Of a DNA stretch of 64,000 bases, positions 9,078-20,097 are shown piece by piece. The notes below the pieces were generated by a model. That model was not told the DNA's origin. It saw only the letters and a program-made list of their open reading frames with translations, and did no database searches. A program made the position numbers and the translations under genes. Origin of the DNA: Burkholderiales bacterium (GTDB lineage: Bacteria > Pseudomonadota > Gammaproteobacteria > Burkholderiales > Burkholderiaceae_C); assembly GCA_016192425.1 (NCBI GenBank), contig JACPUE010000068.1, positions 1 to 64,000 of the forward strand, given 5' to 3'. Within the stretch, counting starts at the first letter, position 1. The number at the start of each line of letters is the position of its first letter.

Positions 9078-9140
9078 TGCTATAAAAATAATAGCGACTG
9101 GTGTCCATCTGACGGACGTCAGGCGTTATTTTTTATTGTG
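9078..9140. repeat. Comamonadaceae AT-rich intergenic repeat, copy 1
   Basis: The core TGCTATAAAAATAATAGC (9078-9095) contains inverted GCTAT/ATAGC ends and is followed by a GACGGACGTCAGGCG block and a T-rich tail. The same core recurs at 33.6, 39.2, 43.3 and 53.4 kb. It lies between two convergent genes and may act as a bidirectional terminator. Confidence 0.7.
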
Positions 9141-9143
9141 AAA

Positions 9144-10049
9144 TTAGGCTGCTGGATTGGTGATGCCGCTGCTCACATGCCCGGCGGGCACATGCTGTGC
9201 GGCCGAGCGCACATGGCCGGTCTGGTCGTCGAAGAAGAAATCGGGCTCGAATTCACGCAGGAATTCGCCCTTGGGCAGCCCGCCCAGGAACATCGCTTCA
9301 TCCACCGCGATGTTCCAACTCATCAAGGTCTGGATGGCGCGCTCGTGCGCCGGGGCGCTGCGTGCCGTGACCAGTGCGGTACGGATGCGCATGTCCCCCG
9401 CACCGCTGCGCTGCAGGCGGTGCAGGGCGGATAAAAAGGGCTTGAACGGGCCCGGTGGCAGCGGCAGGTGGGCTTTTTCCTGCTCGTGCGCCTGAAAGGC
9501 GTCCAGCCCGGCAGACTGGAACACGCGCTCGGCCTCGTCGGAAAACAGCACCGCATCGCCGTCGAAGGCAATGCGCACCTCGTGCGGGTGCGCGGCGCTG
9601 GCCTGGGCTGACTGAGTGGCCACCTGGGCGGCCGGGTAGCCCATGGCCAGAGCCTGGGCCACATCGGCCCCGTTGGCCGACAGGAACAGGTGCGCGCCCA
9701 ACGGGCGCAGGTAGCGAAAGGGCGCTGCCCCTTGCGTGAACACACCGCGCTGCACGCTGGCCAGGCCGTGCGCACGGGCCGAGCGGAACACGCGCATGCC
9801 GCTGGTGGGGTCGTTGCGCGAGAGCACCACCACTTCCACCCGCTGCAGATCCGGCGTATTGAACGCCAGCAGCTTGCGCACCAGCGAAAAGGCCACGCCC
9901 GGCGCGGCAGGCGCCTCCAGCCGCTCCCGCTGCAACTGCATGTAGGCCTGGGCGTCGCCCTGGTCGAACAGGCGGTTCTCCTCTTCAAAGTCGAACAGGG
10001 CACGCGAGGAAATCGCCACCACCAGCTTGTCGTCCAGCGTCTGCGCCAT
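9144..10049 (-). CDS. 5'-nucleotidase (cytosolic type I family)
   Basis: 301 aa. Residues KLVVAISSRALFDFEEENR open the fold, with the DFEEE segment where this family has its variant phosphatase motif. VEVVVLSRNDPTSGMRVF, VRIAFDGDAVLFSDEAERV and DFFFDDQTGHV follow, all typical of the family that dephosphorylates nucleoside 5'-monophosphates. The protein is soluble. It lies 8 bp downstream of the lone gspF and is probably cotranscribed with it, without an obvious functional link. The start at 10049 removes an extended frame that overlaps gspF. Confidence 0.85.
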   Translation of the reverse strand: MAQTLDDKLVVAISSRALFDFEEENRLFDQGDAQAYMQLQRERLEAPAAPGVAFSLVRKLLAFNTPDLQRVEVVVLSRNDPTSGMRVFRSARAHGLASVQRGVFTQGAAPFRYLRPLGAHLFLSANGADVAQALAMGYPAAQVATQSAQASAAHPHEVRIAFDGDAVLFSDEAERVFQSAGLDAFQAHEQEKAHLPLPPGPFKPFLSALHRLQRSGAGDMRIRTALVTARSAPAHERAIQTLMSWNIAVDEAMFLGGLPKGEFLREFEPDFFFDDQTGHVRSAAQHVPAGHVSSGITNPAA

Positions 10050-10057
10050 GGCCGGGC

Positions 10058-11278
10058 CTACTTCATGAATTGGTTGAGTTCGATGATGGGCTGCAGCACC
10101 GCCAGCACGATCAGCAGCACCACCAGGCCCATGGTCACAATGAGCAGCGGCTCCAGCAAGGTGGCCAGCTGCATGGAGCGGCGCTGCACCTCGGTGGAAA
10201 ACTGGTTGGCGGCACGCTGCAGCATCACCGGCAACTGGCCTGTCTGCTCGCCCAGGCGGGCAAACATGGGCAGCAGGCTGGGGAAACGCTTCTTTTGCGC
10301 CAGGGCCGAGGCCAGGGGTGCGCCTTCGCGCACCATCACCAGGGCGTCGAGTGCGTCGGCCCGCAGGGCGCGGTTGTTCAGCGTTTCGGCGGCAGCCTGC
10401 AAGGCCTTGAGGATGGGCACCCCCGCACCTGCCAGCATGGCCAGCGTGCCGGCAAAGCGCGCTGCGTTGTAGCCCCGGGCCAGGCGGCCCAGCAGCGGCA
10501 GGCGCAGCACGGCAGCGTCGAACCGGGTGCGCACGCTCTGCGCACGCAAGGCCCAGCGCCCGCCCAGCAGGCCCAGCGCCAGCAGCGCGCCCATCCACAG
10601 CCCATGGTTGCGCACAAAGGCGCTGATGGCCAGCATGGCCACCGTCAGCATGGGAAGCTGGCGCTTGGTGCCTGCAAACACGCCCGCCACCTGCGGCACC
10701 ACGTAGGTGACGAGGAACAGCACGATGACGATGGCCACCACCGTGACGATGGCGGGGTACAGCGCCGCGCCCAGCAGCTTGGCCTGCAGCGCCTGGCGCT
10801 CCTCCAGGTCGTCGGCCAGGCGCTCCAGCACCTGGGCCAGGTGGCCGCTGTGTTCACCCGCGCTGATGACGGCACAGTAAATGTCGGAAAACTCGCGTGG
10901 GTGCTGCTGCAGCGCGCGCGCAAAGGTGGAGCCCGCGTTCACCTCCGCTCGCAGCCCCGCCACCAGGTTGCGCTGGGCCTCGTGTTCGGCCTCGTCGGCC
11001 AGCGCGGTGAGGGCGCGCTCCAGCGGCAGGCCCGAGGACACCAGCCCCGCAAGCTGGCGCGTCCAGATGGCCAGGGCCGTGGCGTTGAACACCGGGCGCG
11101 CAAACCAGCTGCTGTGCGCCGTACCGCTGGTGCTGCCTTCGCCCACCGCCTGTACCGCCAGCGGCACCAGCGCCTGGGCGCGCAACTGGCTGCGCGCGGC
11201 CTTGGCGGTGTCCGCTTCGAGCACACCCTTGCGGGTCTGGCCCTGGTCGTCCAGGGCTTCAAAGGAAAAAGCAGGCAT
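10058..11278 (-). CDS. gspF: Type II secretion / type IV pilus assembly inner-membrane protein (GspF/PilC family)
   Basis: 406 aa, the usual length. It starts MPAFSFEALDDQGQTRKGV, the standard GspF beginning. Two T2SSF domains cover about 70-195 and 275-395 (LAGLVSSGLPLERALTALA; FAGTLAMLAGAGVPILKAL). Three hydrophobic segments are visible near 170, 220 and the C terminus. GspF is the platform protein that couples the GspE ATPase to pseudopilus growth. No gspE or other gsp gene is nearby, so its partners must be elsewhere or it is an orphan. GspF rather than PilC is preferred from the N-terminal pattern. Confidence 0.82.
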   Translation of the reverse strand: MPAFSFEALDDQGQTRKGVLEADTAKAARSQLRAQALVPLAVQAVGEGSTSGTAHSSWFARPVFNATALAIWTRQLAGLVSSGLPLERALTALADEAEHEAQRNLVAGLRAEVNAGSTFARALQQHPREFSDIYCAVISAGEHSGHLAQVLERLADDLEERQALQAKLLGAALYPAIVTVVAIVIVLFLVTYVVPQVAGVFAGTKRQLPMLTVAMLAISAFVRNHGLWMGALLALGLLGGRWALRAQSVRTRFDAAVLRLPLLGRLARGYNAARFAGTLAMLAGAGVPILKALQAAAETLNNRALRADALDALVMVREGAPLASALAQKKRFPSLLPMFARLGEQTGQLPVMLQRAANQFSTEVQRRSMQLATLLEPLLIVTMGLVVLLIVLAVLQPIIELNQFMK

Positions 11279-11556
11279 GGGTTCGTTGGCCGCAGGCAGC
11301 CAGAGGAAAACGGCGATGGTAGCCGCTGATTGTGCCTGTGTGGTGCGGGGCCTGGGTGTGCTGGCACCAAGGTCGGCATGATGGCGTGTGGCATGCATGC
11401 CCACAGGCCAGGGGCCGGGGAAGCTGCAAGCTTGGAAAGCAGGGAAATCCCCTAGCCAAAGCGCCTGCGGTGCCACAGAATGTTCCATGGCCACCGGGAT
11501 TGAGGGCTTTGCGCGCAGGAGCGCGCCCCCGGAATCCACCAGCACAAGAGGTTCGC

Positions 11557-12042
11557 ATGGGATTTTTCAGCCGCTTTTTCAAGTTCAAGGAGCAGGACTC
11601 GTCCAGCCCCGAGACCACCTGGGCCTACGAGGACAATGCCAGCGAGCTGGTGCTGGATCCAGAGTACGCCGCCACCTTGATGACGGAGTTCGACATCGAT
11701 GCCGCCATTGCCAGCCATGAGGCCTGGAAGGATCGTTTGCGCCAGGTGGTGGAGGGCACGTCCACCGAAGTGATGGATCCCCAGCAGGTGGGCGACGCCG
11801 ATTGCTGCAGCCTGGGGCAGTGGCTGCAGGGTTCGGGCAAGGACATCCTGGGCCAGTACCCGGCCTTTGACATGCTGGTGGCGCGGCACCGCTACTTCCA
11901 CGCGCAGGCGGCGGCTGTGGTGTCGCTGAGCCAGGCGGGAGAGCAGGAGAAGGCCCTGCAACTCTTCCAGGGTGGCTACCGGCATGCTTCCAACCAGGTC
12001 ACGTTGCTGCTCAAGGAACTGCGCCGTGGCCTGGGCAAGTAG
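11557..12042 (+). CDS. Chemoreceptor zinc-binding (CZB) domain protein
   Basis: 161 aa. After a basic, Phe-rich start (MGFFSRFFKFKEQ), residues 43-145 form a CZB four-helix bundle. The zinc ligand pattern is present: His in ASHEAWKDRL, Cys in DCCSLGQWL, His in ARHRYFHAQA, and a further His near FQGGYRHASNQV. Free-standing CZB proteins bind zinc and are linked to chemotaxis or cyclic-di-GMP control. There is no attached signalling domain, so it would have to act on a partner. The ATG at 11557 follows AAGAGG. Confidence 0.82.
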   Translation: MGFFSRFFKFKEQDSSSPETTWAYEDNASELVLDPEYAATLMTEFDIDAAIASHEAWKDRLRQVVEGTSTEVMDPQQVGDADCCSLGQWLQGSGKDILGQYPAFDMLVARHRYFHAQAAAVVSLSQAGEQEKALQLFQGGYRHASNQVTLLLKELRRGLGK

Positions 12043-12736
12043 CACGGGCTCCGCGTGCGAGTTGCTGGCGGTATGCACGGGTGCGGTGCAAGCCTATGCC
12101 AGGGGCAGCCGCAGCGGCATTGACAAGCGCCCGGTGAGCGGCCGGGTGCGGGCCACGGCATTGGGGCTGGTGGGGGACGCGCAGGGCGATCTGCGCGTGC
12201 ATGGCGGGCCGGACAAGGCCCTGCACCACTACCCGCAGGAACACGGCGCCCATTGGCAGGCCGTGCTGGGCGCACACCCTTTGCTGCAAGGGCCAGGAGC
12301 CTTTGGCGAAAACCTGTATACGCGCGGCCTGACCGAAGCCGACGTCTGCCTGGGCGACCGCTGGCGTGTGGGTGATGCGCTACTGGAAGTGAGCCAGGCA
12401 CGCCAGCCCTGCTGGAAGCTCAACGAACGTTTTGCCCGTGCCGACATGGCGCGCCAGGTGCAGGCCAGCCGCCGCACGGGCTGGTACTACCGTGTGTTGC
12501 AGGAGGGCGATCTGTGGGCCGGCGCCCCCATGGTGCTGCAGGCGCGACCGCACCCGCAATGGTCCATGGCGCGCCTCCTGGACACCTTGTACGCGCCCGA
12601 ACTGGACCCTGAGCGCTTGCGCCAGGTGCTGGCACTGCCCTTGCCTGCTTCGTGGCAGCGGCTTGCGCAGAGGCGCCTCGACAGCGGCGTGGTGGAAGAC
12701 ATGGCGCCCCGGCTGGACGGCCCGCCGACGGCCTGA
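12026..12736 (+). CDS. MOSC domain-containing protein (YiiM-like)
   Basis: About 236 aa from the GTG at 12026. The first part, LLAVCTGAVQAYARG, is the usual start of YiiM-type proteins. HGGPDKALHHYPQEH, GAFGENLYTRGLTEADVCLG and ARQPCWKLNERF follow. The Cys in QPCWKL is the conserved MOSC cysteine. YiiM proteins bind molybdenum cofactor and reduce N-hydroxylated compounds. The start is uncertain: GTG 12026 overlaps the end of the CZB gene by 17 bp, and TTG 12062 would give the shortest plausible protein. Likely cotranscribed with the CZB gene. Confidence 0.82.
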   Translation: MAWASSTGSACELLAVCTGAVQAYARGSRSGIDKRPVSGRVRATALGLVGDAQGDLRVHGGPDKALHHYPQEHGAHWQAVLGAHPLLQGPGAFGENLYTRGLTEADVCLGDRWRVGDALLEVSQARQPCWKLNERFARADMARQVQASRRTGWYYRVLQEGDLWAGAPMVLQARPHPQWSMARLLDTLYAPELDPERLRQVLALPLPASWQRLAQRRLDSGVVEDMAPRLDGPPTA

Positions 12737-12747
12737 ATACTGCTGCC

Positions 12748-13509
12748 TTATTGCGACAGCACCTCGCGCACGGCTGCCACCTGCCTGCGTGAGACGGCCA
12801 GCAGTTCGGCCAGGCCATGCAGGCGCACGGCCCAGCCTTCGCCCTCTTCGGGGTCGTGGTGCCGTTCCAGGGCGCGCAGTGCGCGCCGTGCCACCAGTGC
12901 ATTGCGGTGAATGCGCAGGAAGCGGCCCGGAAAGCGCGACTCCAGCTCGCTGAGCGAGCCGTCCAGCACATAGCTGCGTGCCGTGGTGCGCACCGTGACG
13001 TACTTTTGCTCGGCCTTGAAGTACATCACTTCGGTCAGCGGAATGCGCTCGGTGCGCCCCCGGTCCTGGATGAGCAGCGCCTCGCCCGCATCTTCGTTGC
13101 TGGGCGCGGGGGGGATCGCCGCCGCCAGCGCAGGGCGCTGCGTGCGCTGCACCTTGGCCAGGGCCTGCTGCAGGCGTTCCAGGCGCACGGGCTTGGTCAG
13201 GTAGTCGATGGCGTCCAGCTCGAAGGCGCTGACCGCATGGTCGGCGTGGGCGGTCACGAACACCACGGCAGGCGGGTGGCTCAGTGCGCGCAGGTTCTGC
13301 GCCAGGCACAGGCCGTCCTGCCCCGGCATGTGGATGTCCAGCAGCAGCAGGTCAAAGGCCTGCCCGCCGCTGGGCGACAGCAGGTTCAAGGCTTCCTTGG
13401 CGCTGGCTGCTTCGCGCACCATGTGGGGCGGCTGGGCCGCGCAGTCTGCCAGCAGGGTGCGCAGGCGGCTGCGCGCCAGGGTTTCGTCATCGACGACCAG
13501 GATGTTCAT
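12748..13509 (-). CDS. LytTR-family response regulator (AlgR-like)
   Basis: 253 aa. The receiver domain (about 1-125) has the acidic pocket VVDDE and phospho-acceptor Asp in LLLLDIHMPGQDG, with VFVTAH and YLTKPVR. A linker rich in Ala and Pro leads to a LytTR DNA-binding domain (about 150-250: YFKAEQKYVTVRT, GRFLRIHRNALVARRAL). It overlaps the end of the kinase gene by 23 bp. With argH beyond the kinase, this is the arrangement known for algR-algZ-argH in pseudomonads and relatives. Target genes cannot be read from this window. Confidence 0.9.
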   Translation of the reverse strand: MNILVVDDETLARSRLRTLLADCAAQPPHMVREAASAKEALNLLSPSGGQAFDLLLLDIHMPGQDGLCLAQNLRALSHPPAVVFVTAHADHAVSAFELDAIDYLTKPVRLERLQQALAKVQRTQRPALAAAIPPAPSNEDAGEALLIQDRGRTERIPLTEVMYFKAEQKYVTVRTTARSYVLDGSLSELESRFPGRFLRIHRNALVARRALRALERHHDPEEGEGWAVRLHGLAELLAVSRRQVAAVREVLSQ

Positions 13510-14617
13510 GGCGTTTCTTGCGAGAAGGGCGGGGGGCCGTGGCAGCTTGCTGCGCATCGGGCGGTGCTGGCAGGCTCAGGCGTACCTGGTACAGGCCGTC
13601 CTGCACACCGGCGCTGAAGTCGGCCTGCACATCGTGCAGCAGCGACAGGCGGGCGCGCACGTTGGCCAGCGCAATGCCGTGGCCGCGGGACACATCGCCC
13701 TTGCTGGCGCGCTCGTCGGGCAGGGTGTTGGTGATGCGCACCACCACCCGGCTGCCGCGCAGCTCGGTCAGCACGCGCAGCTTGCCGCCCAGGGTGCTGG
13801 GCTCCACCCCGTGCTTGACGGCGTTTTCCACCAGCGGCTGCAGCAGCAGCGGCGGCAGCAACGCGGCGTCCGCGCGCGGGTCGAGCTGCCACTGCACGCG
13901 CAGGCGCTCGCCGAAGCGCACCTGCTCGATGGCGAGGTAGCGACGCGCGAGCCGGATTTCGTCGGCCAGGGTCACGGCTTCGCCTTGTTCGACCAGGGCG
14001 GAGCGGAACAGGTCGCTCAGGTCTTCGAGCAGAGACTCGGCCTTGGCGGGTTCATCGCGCACCAGTGCGATGGCGCTGTTGAGCGAGTTGAACAAAAAAT
14101 GCGGGCGGATACGCGACTGCAGTTCGGTGAGCCGCGCCGTGGTGGCCGCCGGGGTGCGCCCGCGTGCGCGCAGCACCAGTGCTGCCACCAGCAGCGCCGC
14201 CAGCAAGGCGCCGCTGGCGGCGCTGGCGATCCAGGGCGCGCGCTCGGTGTTGGCCACCATCTGCGTGATGGCGCAGGCCCCCAGCCCCGCCAGGGCGCCC
14301 AGTACCACGCCTGCGGTGTACTGGCCATGCGTGCTCAGGCGTTCGAGCCACTGCTTGAGGCTGCAGGCCGCCACCAGCCAGGCCAGTGTGGCAGGCAGTG
14401 CCACGCCGGTGAGCAGTGCCAGCCGTGCCAGCCAGTCAGGCGGTGAATCGGCCCCGTAGAGTGCGCCAACACCAATCACGGCCTCGACGAACAGCACCGC
14501 GCGCAGCACCACACCGGCATGGCAGGCATCGAACACCAGTGCGCGCCCAGCCGCCAGCGTGGGGCGCGCAGCTGCAGGGGTGTCGGGCAGGATCGATAAA
14601 ATTTGCGTTTCTTGCAT
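13487..14617 (-). CDS. Sensor histidine kinase of the LytS/AlgZ type
   Basis: 376 aa. The N-terminal half has about four hydrophobic segments ([65 protein letters not shown]). The His_kinase domain contains [19 protein letters not shown] with the phospho-accepting His. The ATPase domain has [16 protein letters not shown] (N box) and [13 protein letters not shown] (G box). It is the partner of the overlapping LytTR regulator and is divergent from argH, with 51 bp shared between the starts. Confidence 0.9.
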   Translation of the reverse strand: MQETQILSILPDTPAAARPTLAAGRALVFDACHAGVVLRAVLFVEAVIGVGALYGADSPPDWLARLALLTGVALPATLAWLVAACSLKQWLERLSTHGQYTAGVVLGALAGLGACAITQMVANTERAPWIASAASGALLAALLVAALVLRARGRTPAATTARLTELQSRIRPHFLFNSLNSAIALVRDEPAKAESLLEDLSDLFRSALVEQGEAVTLADEIRLARRYLAIEQVRFGERLRVQWQLDPRADAALLPPLLLQPLVENAVKHGVEPSTLGGKLRVLTELRGSRVVVRITNTLPDERASKGDVSRGHGIALANVRARLSLLHDVQADFSAGVQDGLYQVRLSLPAPPDAQQAATAPRPSRKKRHEHPGRR

Positions 14618-14668
14618 CGCGGCATCCGGGCGCACCGGGTGTCTGTTCCACCGGATTATTGCCCTCCC

Positions 14669-16129
<1,461 letters not shown>

Positions 16130-16133
16130 GCGT

Positions 16134-19100
16134 TCAGATGCCGTCCCCGGCCACTGCGAAGAACCCCACTTGGCAGGCGTCGGCATAGGCCTCCAGGTCT
16201 GAGGAGGGCAGGGGTCGGCTGAAGAAATAGCCCTGGTAGGCATGGCAGCCGTGGCGCGCCAGAAAATCGCGCTGCTCTGCTGTTTCCACGCCTTCTGCAA
16301 TGACCTCCAGCCCCAGGCTCTCGGACAGGGCGATGACCATGCAGGCGATGGCGGCGTCGTTCGCCTCGGTCAGCACATGGCGGACAAAGCCCTGGTCGAT
16401 CTTGAGCTGATCCAGCGGCAGGCGCTTGAGGTAGGCCAGCGAGGAATAGCCGGTTCCAAAGTCGTCGAGCGAAAAACACACGCCCCGCGCCTTGAGCGCC
16501 CCCATCTTGGAGACCACATCCTCCATGTTGGTGACCAGGAGGCTCTCGGTCAGTTCCAGCTTGAGCCGCCGGGCCGGGGCGCCGGTCTGCTCCAGCACAC
16601 CGAGCACCTGCTCCACAAAGCCCGCGTGGTGGAACTGCCGCGCGCTCACGTTCACCGCCATGGTCAGGTACCGGCGGTCCGGGCGCTGGGCCCAGGCAGC
16701 CAGTTGGCGGCAGGCGGTTTCCAGCACCCAGCGGCCCAGCGGCAGGATCAGTCCTGTGTCCTCGGCCAGCGGGATGAAGTCGGCCGGTGGCACCATGCCG
16801 CGCTGCGGGTGTTGCCAGCGCACCAGGGCCTCCACGCCCACCATGGCGGCGCTGGCATCCACCTGGGGCTGGTAGTGCAGCACGAAGTCCTGGCGCTCCA
16901 GCGCCGTGCGCAGCTCTTTTTCCAGCGCCACGCGCTCGGCCAGCACCGACTGCATCTGCGGATCGAAGAAGCACAGCGCGTTGCGCCCCGAGGCCTTGGC
17001 GCGGTACATGGCCAGATCGGCCTGCTTGAGCAGGTCTTCCACCGTTCCCTGGGGCTCGCCAAACAGCGCCACGCCAATGCTGGGCGTGTTGTGGTGTACC
17101 GTGCCTTGCAGCGCATAGGGTTCATTCAGGGCCTGCAGGATTTTTGCGCCCACGGCCTCGGCCTGCTTGAGGGCCTGCAGTGCGTCCGGGCCCAGGCCTT
17201 CGAGCATGACGACAAATTCGTCGCCACCGAGCCGGGCCACGGTGTCGCCCTCGCTCACGCAGGCCACCAGGCGCTTGCCCACCTGCTGCAGCAGCAGGTC
17301 GCCGATGTAGTGGCCGCGGGTGTCGTTGAGGCCCTTGAAGTCGTCCAGGTCGATGAAGAACAGCGCGCCGCGCTGCTGGTTGCGCGCGCTCACGATCAGG
17401 GCGTGCTCCAGGCGGTCGAGCAGCAGCCTGCGGTTGGGCAGGCCCGTCAGCGGGTCAGAAAACGCCAGCAGCTGGATGCGTTCCTCGTTCTGCTTCTGGT
17501 GCGTGATGTCCGAGAACGTGGCGACATAGTGGGTGGTTTCGCCCTGGGCATTGCGCACCGAGGTGATGGACAGCCACTGCGGATACACCTCGCCGTTCTT
17601 GCGCCGGTTCCACACTTCACCCTGCCAGCGGCCATGCTGGCCAATGGTTTCCCACATGTTGCTGTAGAAGCGGCGGTCGTGCCGCCCCGACTGGAGCATG
17701 CGCGGGGTCTGGCCGATCACCTCGTCGCGCTCGTAGCCGGTGATGGTGCAGAAGGCGCGGTTCACGCCGATGATGGTGCCGTTCTTTTCGGCAATGATCA
17801 CGCCCTCGGCGCTGTTGTCGAATACCGTGGCTGCCTGGCGCAGGTCGTCTTCCATGCGCTTGCGCTCGGTGATGTCCAGCATCACGCCCACCAGCCCGCC
17901 CACGCTGCCGTCGGGGTGGGTGAAGGTGGCCTTGTGGAACATCACATCGTGCAGTTGCCCGTCTGCGTGGCGTACCTGGGTTTCGTAGATCTGCTTGCCG
18001 GGCTTGTCCAGAATTTCGCGGTCCGCTGCCAGGTAGCGGTCTGCAAGTGTCTTGGGCGCTATGTCGTGGGGCGTCTTGCCAATGATGTTGGATGCGGGCG
18101 TGCCGATAAAGGCTTCGAAGGCACTGTTGCAGCCCAGGTAGCGCGCCTGCGCGTCCTTGTAGAACAGCGGGCTGGGGATGGCTTCGATCAACTGGTGCAG
18201 GAAGTTCAGTTGGCGCGACAGCTCCTCGGTGCGCTCGTGCACGCGCTGCTCCATTTGCGCATAGGCCTGCTGCAGCGCGCTGCTGCGTTCCTCCAGCAGC
18301 CGTTGGTCGCGCTTGCGCCCGGTCACGTCCTGCAGGGTTTCGATGGCGCCGGTCAGTTCGCCACGCGCATTGCGCAGCGGTGCGGCGGTGATGTGGAGCC
18401 AGCGCTCCTTGCGCCCATGCCCGTTGCCAGGCAAATGGATTTCGGCCTCCAGTGCGCCTTCAATCACGGCAGAGTGCGCAAAGTTCGGATAGCGGCTGGC
18501 CAGCGTGTCGCTGCTGGCCTGGTCCACCAGCAGGTCGGCCAGCGTGGGCCGCTGGCTGGAGTACAGGGCGCGCCAGATAGCGTCCCGGCCAATCATGGAG
18601 GCGGCATCTGCGCCTGTCAGTGCGGCGCAGGCGCGGTTCCAGTGGGTGGCGCGGTGCTGCGCGTCGATCACGCAGGTGGCCAGCGGTGTGCCGTCCACGA
18701 TTTGCGCCAATTGGCGCTCGCGCTCGTGAATGGCCAACTCGGCCCGGCGCAGCTCCGTCAGGTTGCTGCCCATGCCGTGGTAGCCCACGAAGCGGCCCTG
18801 GTCGTCAAAGCGTGGGGCGCCGCTGACCGAAAAATACTGGATGCTCCCGTCGGCCGCCGTGATTTCGTACTCGAAGCGGCGGAATGGCTCGTGCCGCTCG
18901 TGGCAGGCAATGTGCTCGGCCAGTTGTTCGGCTGTTACGCCCTGGATCGGCATGTCCCAGCGCCGCTTGCCCTCGAAGTCCTTGGGGTCGCGGCGCAGCT
19001 TTTCCGTGGAATGGCCGAAAAAGCGTGTGAAGCGAAACTCCGCGTCCTGCTCCCAGAACCAGTCGGAAGACAGGTTGACAAAGTCGGTCATCTGGCGCGT

Positions 19101-19967
19101 GCGTTCCTGCACCAGGCGTTCGGCGTTGGCGTAGGCCTCGCGCAGGGCAGCATCGGCACGGTGCTTTTCGGTGATGTCGGTGTAGGTGGACACCACGCTG
19201 CCATCGGCCAGCGGCCTGTCCATGACGGCCAGCACCGTCCCTGCCGGGCTGGCGTACTCGAAGTGGTTGGTCTGGCCTTCGCGTACCCGCTCCACGCGGC
19301 GGGCCACCAGGGCCTGCAGCGCCTCGTCGTCCGCAGCCTGGCCGCTGTGCTGCGCGTAGCTGCGCAGCAAGGCCGCCATGGGCTGGCCCAGGCATGGGGC
19401 ACCCTGCGGCCAGCCGATCAGATCCAGAAACCGCTGGTTCCACACCACCAGCCGCAGTTGCGGGTCGAACAGGGTGATGCCCTGGTCGATGTGGTTGACC
19501 GCTTCGTGCAGCCGGGCCAGGCTGTTTTCCACAGTCTGGCTCGCCTGGCTCAGCAGCGCAGTCAGATCGCCAGATCCCTGGCTTGCCTGCGAGGCCAGGG
19601 CGGTGGGCTCTTCCTGCCGGATCTGCAGCAGCGAGGTCACGCAAAACCGCACGATCCTTGCCAGCGGCTGCACCACCCCCAGCGGCCCGGCAATGGCAAA
19701 GCAGGCCAGGCGCTGGCCCGCCAGGTCGATACCCATGTTGATGCCCTCGCGCACGGTGGCGGACTGCCGCGCTTCCTCTGCACTCACGCGGTACTCGTCC
19801 ATCTCGCCGCGCGCAATGCGCTGGGCAATGGGGTGGATGCTGCCCAGGCGCTGGCGCTCGCTGGACGCCACGATACGCCCTTGCGCATCCATGAAGCTGC
19901 ACACCAGGCCCAGCTCTGCGTGCAACAGGTCGCAAAGCTCTTGGGCAAAAGGGGTGTCAAGCGGCAT
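16134..19967 (-). CDS. Diacid-recognition / multi-PAS / GGDEF-EAL cyclic-di-GMP protein
   Basis: 1277 aa. Residues 1-130 match the CdaR-type sugar-diacid recognition domain (FAQELCDLLHAELGLVCSFM, GRIVASSERQRLGSIHPIA, GINMGIDLAGQRLACFAI). About five PAS domains follow (near 165, 300, 420, 590, 710), separated by coiled-coil linkers. The GGDEF domain keeps GGDEFVVM. The EAL domain keeps GVEALVRWQHP, LELTESLLV, LDDFGTGYSSLAYLK and IAEGVETAEQ, so both activities look possible. There is no membrane segment, so it would sense cytoplasmic ligands. The ATG at 19967 is preferred to an upstream TTG at 20021. It ends 4 bp from argH, convergently. Confidence 0.9.
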   Translation of the reverse strand: MPLDTPFAQELCDLLHAELGLVCSFMDAQGRIVASSERQRLGSIHPIAQRIARGEMDEYRVSAEEARQSATVREGINMGIDLAGQRLACFAIAGPLGVVQPLARIVRFCVTSLLQIRQEEPTALASQASQGSGDLTALLSQASQTVENSLARLHEAVNHIDQGITLFDPQLRLVVWNQRFLDLIGWPQGAPCLGQPMAALLRSYAQHSGQAADDEALQALVARRVERVREGQTNHFEYASPAGTVLAVMDRPLADGSVVSTYTDITEKHRADAALREAYANAERLVQERTRQMTDFVNLSSDWFWEQDAEFRFTRFFGHSTEKLRRDPKDFEGKRRWDMPIQGVTAEQLAEHIACHERHEPFRRFEYEITAADGSIQYFSVSGAPRFDDQGRFVGYHGMGSNLTELRRAELAIHERERQLAQIVDGTPLATCVIDAQHRATHWNRACAALTGADAASMIGRDAIWRALYSSQRPTLADLLVDQASSDTLASRYPNFAHSAVIEGALEAEIHLPGNGHGRKERWLHITAAPLRNARGELTGAIETLQDVTGRKRDQRLLEERSSALQQAYAQMEQRVHERTEELSRQLNFLHQLIEAIPSPLFYKDAQARYLGCNSAFEAFIGTPASNIIGKTPHDIAPKTLADRYLAADREILDKPGKQIYETQVRHADGQLHDVMFHKATFTHPDGSVGGLVGVMLDITERKRMEDDLRQAATVFDNSAEGVIIAEKNGTIIGVNRAFCTITGYERDEVIGQTPRMLQSGRHDRRFYSNMWETIGQHGRWQGEVWNRRKNGEVYPQWLSITSVRNAQGETTHYVATFSDITHQKQNEERIQLLAFSDPLTGLPNRRLLLDRLEHALIVSARNQQRGALFFIDLDDFKGLNDTRGHYIGDLLLQQVGKRLVACVSEGDTVARLGGDEFVVMLEGLGPDALQALKQAEAVGAKILQALNEPYALQGTVHHNTPSIGVALFGEPQGTVEDLLKQADLAMYRAKASGRNALCFFDPQMQSVLAERVALEKELRTALERQDFVLHYQPQVDASAAMVGVEALVRWQHPQRGMVPPADFIPLAEDTGLILPLGRWVLETACRQLAAWAQRPDRRYLTMAVNVSARQFHHAGFVEQVLGVLEQTGAPARRLKLELTESLLVTNMEDVVSKMGALKARGVCFSLDDFGTGYSSLAYLKRLPLDQLKIDQGFVRHVLTEANDAAIACMVIALSESLGLEVIAEGVETAEQRDFLARHGCHAYQGYFFSRPLPSSDLEAYADACQVGFFAVAGDGI

Positions 19968-20097
19968 GGGCGGAGCAGAAAATCCTTGCCGCAGGATGGC
20001 ATAGCCGTGCAGCGCTTGCAAGCCAGGCGGCGGGCAAAAATGGCGGGGTTTTCACTGCCCGCCAGGTGCCGCTGCTGGGCGGCGCGCAATCTTTGGG

